Below are positions 52,524 through 60,229 of a stretch of DNA of 64,000 nt, in pieces; position 1 is the stretch's first letter, and every line of letters starts with the position of its first letter. The notes under the pieces are model-generated. The model worked only from the letters and a program-made list of their open reading frames with translations, had not been told where the DNA came from and searched no databases. Made by a program: the position numbers and the translations under genes. The DNA is from Embleya sp045207655 (lineage in GTDB: Bacteria > Actinomycetota > Actinomycetes > Streptomycetales > Streptomycetaceae), in the NCBI RefSeq assembly GCF_045207655.1, contig NZ_CP108785.1, positions 3,038,001 through 3,102,000 on the forward strand. The letters are read 5' to 3'.

Positions 52524-53774
52524 TCAGGACCCGGCGTCGGACAACGGCTCGACGTCGACGACCGGTTCGGCCGCCGCGACGGCCTTCGTGGCCGGGTCCC
52601 CCTTGCCCAGGCCGGTCCAGCGGATCCGCGTGGCGCACACCGAGACCAGCAGCGCCGAGGCGGCCACCGCGCCCATGCCCCACACCAGGCTGCTGCCGCT
52701 CGCGATGAAGCCGATCAGCGCCGGTCCGGCCAGCAGACCGGTGGTGCCCATCGCGGCGACCAGAGCCAGCGCGTCCGAGCCCGCCCGGGCCGCCGCGACG
52801 TACACGCACGGGGTCACCGCCGCGATGCCCAGGCCGACGCAGGCGAAGCCGATCAGCGCCGGCACCACGCCACCGACCAGCAGTGCGACCGCCAGCCCCA
52901 CCCCGGCCAGCGCGCTGCCGACCCGGACGATCCGGCCGTCGCCCCACCGGCTGCGCCAGCCGTCGGCGAACACGCGGGCCAGCACCATCATCACCGAGAC
53001 CACCGCGATGCCCAGCGGCGCCACCTCCGAGGCCGCGTGCGCGACGTCCTTCATGTAGAGCGCGGACCAGTCGTTCATCGCCCCCTCGGTCACCGTGCCG
53101 AACGCCATCGCGCAGCCCATCCAGATGGTGATCCGCGACGGCAGGGTCAACCCGCGCCCGCTCCGCTCCGGCGAATCCTCCGGTTCGGCGGACTTCTCCG
53201 CGGGTCGATCCTCGGTCAACAGGCCCGACCGGGCGAAGACCAGGAGCAGCGACAGCAGCACGCAGGCCACCGCGAAGTGCGCGGTCAGGTTCGACGTCAC
53301 CGCGTTCATCCCGGACGCCAGCAGCGCGGCGCACAACGAGCCGGCGCTGAACGTCGCGTGCAGTTGGGACATCGCGGTGCGCTGGTGGGCGACTTCGAGC
53401 GCGGCCCCCTGCGCGTTCATGGCGACGTTGAGGCACCCGACGGCCACCCCGTCGCAGCAGATGATCACCAGGGCCACCGGATAGTTCGGTGCCGCGGCCA
53501 ACGCGAGCAGGAGCAGACCGAGCACCGAAGCGGACACCAGTGCGAGGAGTCGGGAACCCAGGCGCTTGGTCAGGATCGCCACGAGCGGGAACGAGGCCGC
53601 CGCGCCCGCGCCACACGCCATCAGCAGCAGCCCGACCTCGGCCTCGCTCAGGTCGAGCTCGGTCTTGAGCGCGGGCAGCCGTGCGGCCCAGGTGGCGTAC
53701 TGGAGCCCGAGGAAGCAGAACAGGGCCGCGATCGCCACCTGGGCTCGGCGGAAGTCGTCGCGAACGCGAAACAT
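52524..53774 (-). CDS. MFS transporter, YbjJ-like
   Basis: 416 aa with 12 predicted membrane helices. LFCFLGLQYATWAARLPALKTELDLSEAEVGLLLM at the N terminus and TEGAMNDWSALYMKDVAHA in the middle are typical of the YbjJ-like MFS group, mostly exporters. ATG 53774 lies 10 bp after the GNAT stop, so it is the last gene of the five-gene minus-strand operon and a candidate exporter for its product. The C-terminal tail is short and acidic. Confidence 0.87.
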   Translation of the reverse strand: MFRVRDDFRRAQVAIAALFCFLGLQYATWAARLPALKTELDLSEAEVGLLLMACGAGAAASFPLVAILTKRLGSRLLALVSASVLGLLLLALAAAPNYPVALVIICCDGVAVGCLNVAMNAQGAALEVAHQRTAMSQLHATFSAGSLCAALLASGMNAVTSNLTAHFAVACVLLSLLLVFARSGLLTEDRPAEKSAEPEDSPERSGRGLTLPSRITIWMGCAMAFGTVTEGAMNDWSALYMKDVAHAASEVAPLGIAVVSVMMVLARVFADGWRSRWGDGRIVRVGSALAGVGLAVALLVGGVVPALIGFACVGLGIAAVTPCVYVAAARAGSDALALVAAMGTTGLLAGPALIGFIASGSSLVWGMGAVAASALLVSVCATRIRWTGLGKGDPATKAVAAAEPVVDVEPLSDAGS

Positions 53775-53784
53775 GGGTATGCGC

Positions 53785-54354
53785 CTACTTCGTCGGGTGG
53801 GGACGATCCGCGGAGCGGACCATCGACGGGTGTCGCCTGCTCGATGCGCGGCCCGGGTGCACCGCCGTGGACATGTACACCGCGTGCGCGCCGTAACTCG
53901 CGGAAAGCGGGACGTCGGGAACGGCCGCGAAGCCGTTCGCCGCCCAGAACGCCTCGCTGCCGCCGACCGCGATCAGCGAGACGCGCTCGTACCTCTTGGT
54001 CCGCGCCGTCGTCATCAGCCGGTCCAGCAGGTCGCGCGCGAAGCCGTTGCCGCGATGACGCTCGGCGACGACGAGATCGTGCAGGTGCAGGTTGCGCGAG
54101 TGGAAGACCACGTCCTCCGCGCGGGACAGGTCCGGATAGCGGAACATCGGGTACGGCAGGGCCAGCACGTAGCCCGCCGGCCGTCGTTCGACGTCCAGTA
54201 CGAAGCACGTGGCCGGCGACGAGCGGGCGCGCGACTCCAGCGCGTGCCGCTCCTCGGACAGCGCGCCGTCGGTATACGTGGCGGCCTCCAGCGCGACGAT
54301 GTGGTCCCAGTCGTCCTCGGTGATGTGTCGTATGCGTGCGCGCGGACCCGTCAC
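53785..54354 (-). CDS. GNAT-family N-acetyltransferase
   Basis: 189 aa. The acetyl-CoA-binding motif A appears as LHLHDLVVAERHRGNGFARDLLDRLM (R/Q-x-x-G-x-G/A form RHRGNGF). RVSLIAVGGSEAFWAANGF follows as motif B. It would acetylate an amine, perhaps the decarboxylation product of the enzyme upstream or a self-toxic intermediate. GTG 54354 overlaps the decarboxylase stop by four bases (GTGA). The C-terminal ~25 residues are low-complexity. Confidence 0.87.
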   Translation of the reverse strand: MTGPRARIRHITEDDWDHIVALEAATYTDGALSEERHALESRARSSPATCFVLDVERRPAGYVLALPYPMFRYPDLSRAEDVVFHSRNLHLHDLVVAERHRGNGFARDLLDRLMTTARTKRYERVSLIAVGGSEAFWAANGFAAVPDVPLSASYGAHAVYMSTAVHPGRASSRRHPSMVRSADRPHPTK

Positions 54355-55592
54355 CGCAGACCTTCCAGGACCAGATCGGCACGCCGGGGCGGATCCTGGC
54401 GCCGAACGTGGTCGCGATCGTCGGGGTCGCCGTCGGTCCACGTGTAGGGAAGCGGACCGAAACCGTTGAACCCCAGGGTGGTGTAACTGGTGACGTACGC
54501 GCCGCAGGAGACGATCCAGACCGGATCCCCCGAGGCGAGCGACTCGGGTACCCGGGTGAGGTTGTCCCGGTGCGGGTAGGCGTCGTCGCTGTCGCAGGTG
54601 GGGCCCGCGACGACGGCCGGCACCAACTCCGCGTCGTCGTGTGTGGGAAAGACCAGTCGATACTGCAACTCGTCCATCTCGTAGAGGCCGTTGAACTTCC
54701 CGCAGCTCAGGTACAGCCAGTACTGGCGCTGTCCGTCGAGTTGTTCGCGCGCGGACAGCCGGGAGACCCGGGCCCGGATCGCGCCGTTGTCGGCGACGAA
54801 GTAGCGTCCGGGCTCCATCAGGAAGTCCAGCGGTGTCGCGGACACCTCACGCAGGCGCGTGATGCCCTCGCGAATGACCGCGAACATCTTGTCCATCGGG
54901 GGGTGCAACGGCCGGCCGTGCCGGTCGAGGTAGCCCAGGGCCGGCAACCCGCCGCCGAGATTGACGTGGTCCGGGAATATCCCGCGCCGATTCAGGCTCG
55001 CGAGCACGTCCGCGATGCGGTCGCAGGCGTCCTGCCAGGCCTCGGTGGTCATCTGCTGGGAACCGACGTGCACGGACAGGCCGGAGGGGATCAGGCCCAG
55101 CGCGTGGGCCTCCTCCATGACGCGCACCGCGTCGGCACCGGAGCAGCCGAACTTGCGGCTGAGACCCCACAGGGCTCCCTCGCCGCTGGTGGCCAGCCGG
55201 CAGAAGACCCGGGTGCCGGGCGCGTGGGCGGCGACGGCCCGCACGTCCTCGAGGCTGTCGGTGGCGAAGTCCCGGACACCGAGCCGATACGCGTCGGCGA
55301 TGTTCCGGTCGGACTTGATGGTGTTGCCGTAGTGGATGCGATCGATGGGTACGCCGGTGGCGATCGCCTGCTCGATCTCCCGCGGGCTTGCCGCGTCGAA
55401 GCCGGCGCCCTTGTCGGCCAGACAGGCGAGCACCTCGTCCACGGGGCAGGCCTTCATCGCGAATCGTACGGAGATGTCGGGCAACTCGCGCAGCAGGGAG
55501 TCGTATCGCTCTTCGATGCCGGCGAGGTCGAAGACGATTCGGTCGTCGGTGGTGGCCGCCAGGGCGGCGCGCATACGTGCGTTTACGTGCAT
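54351..55592 (-). CDS. Fold-type III PLP-dependent amino acid decarboxylase
   Basis: 413 aa. The PLP lysine is Lys47 in VRFAMKACPVDEV. HVGSQQMTTEAW, the glycine-rich VNLGGGLPALGY, LMEPGRYFVAD and the active-site Cys in AGPTCDSDDAY follow, and the C-terminal YVTSYTTLGFNGFGPLP closes the fold. The order matches eukaryotic-type ornithine/diaminopimelate decarboxylases (group IV). The substrate is a basic or modified amino acid, not deducible further. It starts 19 bp after the preceding gene and overlaps the GNAT gene. Confidence 0.9.
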   Translation of the reverse strand: MHVNARMRAALAATTDDRIVFDLAGIEERYDSLLRELPDISVRFAMKACPVDEVLACLADKGAGFDAASPREIEQAIATGVPIDRIHYGNTIKSDRNIADAYRLGVRDFATDSLEDVRAVAAHAPGTRVFCRLATSGEGALWGLSRKFGCSGADAVRVMEEAHALGLIPSGLSVHVGSQQMTTEAWQDACDRIADVLASLNRRGIFPDHVNLGGGLPALGYLDRHGRPLHPPMDKMFAVIREGITRLREVSATPLDFLMEPGRYFVADNGAIRARVSRLSAREQLDGQRQYWLYLSCGKFNGLYEMDELQYRLVFPTHDDAELVPAVVAGPTCDSDDAYPHRDNLTRVPESLASGDPVWIVSCGAYVTSYTTLGFNGFGPLPYTWTDGDPDDRDHVRRQDPPRRADLVLEGLR

Positions 55593-55611
55593 GATGTCGG
55601 TCCGGGTCCCA

Positions 55612-56925
55612 CTATCGGTGCGGTTCGTGGACGCTCGTGGCCTTGCTCGCGTGGATCAGCGCCGCCCATGCCTCGATCAGCAGCGCGAAGTCCTCGATGT
55701 CCGCCTGGGCCTCGTCGAGCAGCCGCGGGCCACGCTCGGCCAACGTGTCGGCGAACGCGGCGTATCGGCCGCCCAGCCTTCGGTAGGACCGGTCCAGACT
55801 GTGCAGCCGTCGCACATTCTCGGCGTGGTCCAACCGGGCGCTCTCGCGGGCGAGCTCGGCGATCGAGTCGGGACGGACGTGCCCTTCGGCGTCGAGGAGC
55901 GCGTCGCCGTTCGTCGCCATCCGGGCGTAGACGAAGTTGAAGTGCAGCATCGACAGGAAGAACTTCGTCAACCGGAGCTGGTAGGCGACGAACCCCGAGT
56001 CGGTACGCCGTTCCGGCGTGTAGAAGTTCACGATGTGGCGGTTGTGCAGGACGCCCGGCAGCGCGGCGTCGTGCACCAGGTGCATGAGGAAGTAGTCGCT
56101 GCCGATGGTGTCGGTCGCCGGCGGCAGCGGTACCCGCTCGTACACCTGGTGGTGGAAGCCGATGTTGCACATGTCGATCCGCATCGGGTCGACGATGGTC
56201 AGCGTCGAGTGATCCCGGACGAACGGGTCGGTGCCGGCTCCGGTGAAGGATTCGGCGACCAGGGCGCGCTTTTGCTGCTCCGACCACTCGGGCGGGGCCC
56301 ACAGGCCGACGATGTCGTGGTAGGCCTCGCGGTCGATGCGCTGGATCTCGCCGATGTCGACGGAGAGTTCACCGACGAACGAACCACCCGCCAGGACCAC
56401 GGTTTTGTCCGCGTGCGCCGGATCCAGCGCGGTCTCGCTCACGCCGGACGCCGCGTCGCCGGCGCGCTTGCCGAGCGATGTCAGCTCGTGGTGGATGGGG
56501 AAGACCGGTTCCCCCTCGTGGGTCTGGTAGGCGCTGTCCGAGTCCCGGCGGTGGATCGACGCGCAGCCGAGCGCGGCGGCGATCAGGAAGGCGCGGTTGG
56601 TGCAGGCGCCGTACGACACGGTGTTCGGCAACATCAGGTCCAGCAGCAGGTCCGGTTTGCCGACGCCGGCGCGGTCGATCACCGCGCGCAGGAAGTCGCG
56701 CTGCCGGGCCTCGTCGAGATGGTGCACGATCACGTTCGGCGACTCGGGCGCCTCCTCGACGACTTCGGCGTGCGCCGCGTACGTCTGCGGGTCGGCGGAG
56801 TCGAGAATCAGCAGGTGCACCTCGACGTCGAAGTGCCATGCCGCATAGCCGGCTTCCTCGCCGATCGCGGATATCGTGGCGGCGCACGCCCGGTTGGTGG
56901 GCAGGGTCAGGCAGATTTTGTGCAT
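55612..56925 (-). CDS. GT-A-like protein of unknown function (possibly DUF6271)
   Basis: 437 aa. The N terminus (KICLTLPTNRACAATISAIGEEAGYAA, VEVHLLILDSAD) looks like a nucleotide-diphospho-sugar transferase fold. LLLDLMLPNTVSYGACTNRAFLIAAALGC and SIHRRDSDSAYQ supply a DxD-like acidic patch. I recall a Streptomyces family of this pattern named DUF6271, but cannot confirm it. No signal peptide is present. It overlaps the PhyH-family gene by 19 bases and precedes the decarboxylase, so the three are coupled. It could join or glycosylate a building block; this is speculation. Confidence 0.65.
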   Translation of the reverse strand: MHKICLTLPTNRACAATISAIGEEAGYAAWHFDVEVHLLILDSADPQTYAAHAEVVEEAPESPNVIVHHLDEARQRDFLRAVIDRAGVGKPDLLLDLMLPNTVSYGACTNRAFLIAAALGCASIHRRDSDSAYQTHEGEPVFPIHHELTSLGKRAGDAASGVSETALDPAHADKTVVLAGGSFVGELSVDIGEIQRIDREAYHDIVGLWAPPEWSEQQKRALVAESFTGAGTDPFVRDHSTLTIVDPMRIDMCNIGFHHQVYERVPLPPATDTIGSDYFLMHLVHDAALPGVLHNRHIVNFYTPERRTDSGFVAYQLRLTKFFLSMLHFNFVYARMATNGDALLDAEGHVRPDSIAELARESARLDHAENVRRLHSLDRSYRRLGGRYAAFADTLAERGPRLLDEAQADIEDFALLIEAWAALIHASKATSVHEPHR

Positions 56926-57974
56926 GCCGGCTCTCCGGTCGACTGTTCGTTGTCGTGCCGGCTCCAGGACCGGAGCCCCAGGAGCTTCTCGCCGAGGTCG
57001 TCGAGGGTGGCGGTGCCGTAGCGCAACGATTCGTGCTTCGTCGCGTCGCCGACCAGTGTCTTGTTCCAGTCGGGTGTGCTCAGGTGCCGCCACGACTCGA
57101 TCCGGGATCGACGCTGCTCGTGGTGGGACTCCAACGCGGGCATCATGGACAGGTATTGGACCGCTCGCACGCCGTTCACCGAGGTGTTGCGGGCCACGCC
57201 GTGGGCGAGCAGGCCATTCCAGATCAGCAGGTCCCCGGCTTCGAGTTCCGGTCGGATCACCGGGAACTCGGTGCGGTCGACGGCGGGTCGGATCGGGTCC
57301 CGATCCGCGGGCTGTCCGGCCTTCCACTCGCCGAAACGACGGAACAGCTCCGGAGAGCACTGGAATCCGCCGTGGTCGGGCCGGGTGTCGTCGAGCGCGA
57401 TGATGCCCTGCACCCGCTGCGGCGGTACTTCCAGGGTGGTGTCCACGTCCCAGTGCAATTCGATGTCGAATCCCTGGTCCGTGGGCGCGATGTGGGCCCG
57501 ATCGCGATCCCGGATGTTGGGCGGGTTCAGATTGAGCCGGTCCAGCGTCACCCACAACTCCTCGCAGTCCCACACGTCCACGAACGCCTCGTAGACGCGC
57601 CGGGTCTGCCGGCTGTCCCAGATGAGCTGGTGGTGGTAGGCCTCGACGAAGCCGTAGATGTGCAGTTCCCGGTCCAGGTCGGAGCGGAACTCGCGATCGT
57701 CGCGGTACCAGTCCTGCGGCCGGTCCGGGTCGAGTCCTTGGAAGCCCCACGCGAATTCCAGCAGGCGAGCCGCCGCGGCGGCCGGGATGGCCTCCTTGAC
57801 CACGACGTATCCGTAGGTCTGCCAGAAGTCGAAGTCCTCCTCGGACAACACCCGCAGCGGCTTGGACTTCTTCAGATCACGCAGCGGTGTCGGCGCCAGG
57901 TACGTCTCACCGTCCGCGCTGTAGTAGGGGATATCCGAGGCTGCTCGATGGGGATATGGGTCGGGCGTCGGCAT
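56907..57974 (-). CDS. Phytanoyl-CoA dioxygenase (PhyH) family Fe(II)/2-oxoglutarate enzyme
   Basis: 355 aa. The Fe-binding facial triad is seen as HWDVDT (His-x-Asp) and a distal His in LIWNGLLAHGVARNTSVNGVRAVQY, where the following Arg would bind 2-oxoglutarate. EEDFDFWQTYGYVVVKEAIP at the N terminus is typical of the family. Members hydroxylate or halogenate small molecules, often free or carrier-bound amino acids in natural-product pathways. ATG 57974 is preferred over the upstream frame to 58172. It is the first gene of the five-gene operon; its promoter was not pinpointed. Confidence 0.87.
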   Translation of the reverse strand: MPTPDPYPHRAASDIPYYSADGETYLAPTPLRDLKKSKPLRVLSEEDFDFWQTYGYVVVKEAIPAAAAARLLEFAWGFQGLDPDRPQDWYRDDREFRSDLDRELHIYGFVEAYHHQLIWDSRQTRRVYEAFVDVWDCEELWVTLDRLNLNPPNIRDRDRAHIAPTDQGFDIELHWDVDTTLEVPPQRVQGIIALDDTRPDHGGFQCSPELFRRFGEWKAGQPADRDPIRPAVDRTEFPVIRPELEAGDLLIWNGLLAHGVARNTSVNGVRAVQYLSMMPALESHHEQRRSRIESWRHLSTPDWNKTLVGDATKHESLRYGTATLDDLGEKLLGLRSWSRHDNEQSTGEPACTKSA

Positions 57975-59210
57975 CTGACCACTCCAAGGCTCGAAGTTCT
58001 TCCGTGGCTGAGCGAATCGACCGCTCTCGGCGGTGGTTCGCGCAGGGGGCATCGCGGCCCGTGCCGAGTGCACCTCGGCGTGGTCGCCGTCGTCCTCCGG
58101 GCACGACAACGAGCGTCGAGCAGGCGGACGCGCCGGTCCGAGTATGGTGAGCGCAGCGAAGTCGCGGTCCATTCAAGGGAGTTCGTCCCGGGCAGGCGCG
58201 GCCGGGGCCGCGATCCCGACCGACGGGCGACTCGCCCCGGTCCGACCGAGGGCAACACCCATCGCAACCTCGTCGGGCCGTTCGTGCCGCGGGGAGTCGC
58301 CGGCTGCGGCCGGTCGCGGAACGAGCGTCGAGTGAGGCTGCCCGGGTGCTGTGAGAGCTCATCCGTACAGCGGTGAGGGTCGTCGCCCCAAGACGGTGGC
58401 GAACGACGGATCGCGATGCGTGGACCCCTCGGTGATCCCCGAGTCCCCCGACCCACGGTGGAACCTCGCGAAGGGCTGAACGGGCTTTACGGCAAGCAGA
58501 CTTGGTAAGAGAGCGCACCACCGCGCCCGGTCGGTCGCGCCGCGGAGGTCGTGGTTCTCCGCGATGACCGAGCCGGGATTCCTACCTCCTTGTAATCGGT
58601 GCCGCGCACAGGGCGCGCACACCCACAGCGGACGTACGGTCCCGGCCCGCGCTCGCCCGATCAGCGGGCGGCCATGCCGGAACACACACCTCTCCGATCC
58701 CCGTTCCACTAGGTTGGTCTAGACCAACTTTCAGTGTCAACCCCCACGTTGATCCTTTTTGCAACCGTCCGCGGACGCGCGGTGACGGACGCGTCGGGTC
58801 CGCGTGACGGGGTACGGTGGTCGTGCCCTGAGGCGTCGATCGGCCTTTCCGGGCAAGGTAGTTCGTCGTCGAACCCGGGATGAACGCAGCGGATTTCCCC
58901 GGTGTCGGCGGGTCGACGAGCGGGTGGCCGAGGGCGCCGATCGGGCCTACCGTGCTCCTCGTTCGCGGGTTCGCGGGTCCCGCCTTCCGTCGGCGCGGCA
59001 ACACGCGGCCCAGGTGCTCCGAGGCGCCGCCGAGACGCCCCGACGCGGTGCCGAGGGTCCCGTGATGCCCGAGAGGTGCCCCCGGATCCTCCGAAGCAGC
59101 AGCAGGAGGCGCGCCGGGCTCGAACCGGCCCCTCATCGAGTGTCCCGATCACGGGCGCCCGCCGAGGGGGCTGCCTCCGAGGGTTCTCTGCCGGCCGGGC
59201 CGGCCGCGGC
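57975..59210. other. 1.2-kb region without a supported gene
   Basis: Short frames exist on both strands, but none has a credible start, codon pattern or motif. The minus strand has AAGGAGG at 58591-58597 with no convincing start after it. The one clear signal is the palindrome at 58714-58727. The region separates the PhyH operon from the glutamine amidotransferase gene and may contain decayed sequence or a long leader. Confidence 0.5.
58714..58727. promoter_or_regulatory. DasR-like (dre) palindrome
   Basis: TTGGTCTAGACCAA is a perfect palindrome containing TGGTCTAGACCA, the core of the dre element bound by the GntR-family regulator DasR, which controls N-acetylglucosamine and chitin genes in streptomycetes. 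No sugar or chitin gene lies within 700 bp on either side, so the target is unclear. Related HutC-type regulators bind similar sites. Confidence 0.6.
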
Positions 59211-59927
59211 TCAGAGCTTGGCCACGTCCGCCAGGAACGCGTCCACCAGCGCGTCGGCCCGTTCCCGCCCGCCCTCCTCGATCCGGCGCAACTCCGCGAC
59301 GTCCAGGCCCAGGTTCCGGGCCAGGGCGTCACCGCCGTCGTCCGGCCAGGCGGCCACGGTGTCCGGGGTGACCTCGGGGTGGAACCGCACGCCGAGCGAG
59401 CGGCCCAGCACGTACGCCTGCGGTCCCGCCGGCGAGCGGGCTGTCTCGCGCCCGCCGGGTGGGACGGTGAAGCGATCGAAGTGCCACTGGTACCACGGGC
59501 CGGCGGAGATCAGGGTCGGTTCGTGCGATGACACGGCATGCCATCCGAGCTCGAACCTCGGCGCCGGCTCGACGGTTCCGCCGAGCGCCGCGGCCGGCGC
59601 CTGCGCGCCGAAGCAGATGCCCAGGACGGGTACGTCCGCCCGGACCGCCTCGGCCGGCAGCGCGAGTTCGTCGCCGATCCAGGTGCCGATCGCCTCCGTG
59701 TCGTACACCGACCACGGCGCGCCGAGCGACACGACGACGTCGAAGTCCGTCGGGCGGGGGAAGGCGACGCGCACGTCGGGGGAGTGGAAGCGTTGCTCGG
59801 GGACGACGGCCACCTCGTACGGCGCGAATCCCCGTTCGGCCAGTCGCGCACCGACGTACCCGGCATGCGAGACGTGGTCGTGGCGAATGATCAAGGCGCG
59901 CACCGGGACCCGACCTTCCGTCGACAC
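59211..59927 (-). CDS. Type 1 glutamine amidotransferase-like protein
   Basis: About 238 aa. The nucleophile Cys is in PVLGICFGAQAPAAALGG and the catalytic His in GVRFHPEVTPD. The N terminus ALIIRHDHVSHAGYVGARLAERGF and FDVVVSLGAPWSVYD are typical of stand-alone GMP-synthase-type amidotransferase domains. Such proteins release ammonia from glutamine or hydrolyse gamma-glutamyl amides; the AtdA2 protein of aniline degradation is of this broad type. The start is uncertain: GTG 59927, or GTG 59903, which has GGAAGG at a better distance. Operator 7 lies upstream, so it belongs to the regulon. Confidence 0.83.
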   Translation of the reverse strand: MSTEGRVPVRALIIRHDHVSHAGYVGARLAERGFAPYEVAVVPEQRFHSPDVRVAFPRPTDFDVVVSLGAPWSVYDTEAIGTWIGDELALPAEAVRADVPVLGICFGAQAPAAALGGTVEPAPRFELGWHAVSSHEPTLISAGPWYQWHFDRFTVPPGGRETARSPAGPQAYVLGRSLGVRFHPEVTPDTVAAWPDDGGDALARNLGLDVAELRRIEEGGRERADALVDAFLADVAKL

Positions 59928-60024
59928 ATCGAAACAAACCAGACCGAAGCGATTCGAACAGGATCGAACCCCATCGAACCGAACCAGGCCGCTTCGATGC
60001 GTTCGGAGCCCGCCCCCTGGGGCT

Positions 60025-60042
60025 TATTTGAACCCAAACGAT
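60025..60042. promoter_or_regulatory. Regulon operator 7 (glutamine amidotransferase gene)
   Basis: TATTTGAACCCAAACGAT. On the minus strand TATCGT overlaps it as a -10 element. It is about 100 bp upstream of the amidotransferase start and 120 bp from operator 8. Confidence 0.73.
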
Positions 60043-60164
60043 AGGTGGGTCGCACGTCGATCGCAAGCCCGGGTCGTCGTTCGCCGGATCGCGCCCGCCC
60101 GGCTCCTCGTTCGGGGTCGAAGAATCTGCCCCCGGGTCTTGTGGCGGATCGGGGTCGTCCATAT

Positions 60165-60182
60165 CGTTTGGCCTCAAATAAT
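60165..60182. promoter_or_regulatory. Regulon operator 8 (amidohydrolase unit)
   Basis: CGTTTGGCCTCAAATAAT. The -10 TATCGT (60162-60167) overlaps it, and TTGTGG at 60139-60144 is a -35 at 17-bp spacing. It is 47 bp upstream of the amidohydrolase ATG. Confidence 0.73.
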
Positions 60183-60229
60183 ATCGGGTGTCGATTCCCC
60201 GGTGTGTCGCCGCTACCCAAGGAGCCCGG

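Noticed and set aside
58880..59065. A 61-aa frame (MNAADFPGVGG...) downstream of the DasR-like site
   Set aside because: No ribosome-binding site, motif or typical codon pattern; it is indistinguishable from chance frames in this gene-poor stretch.
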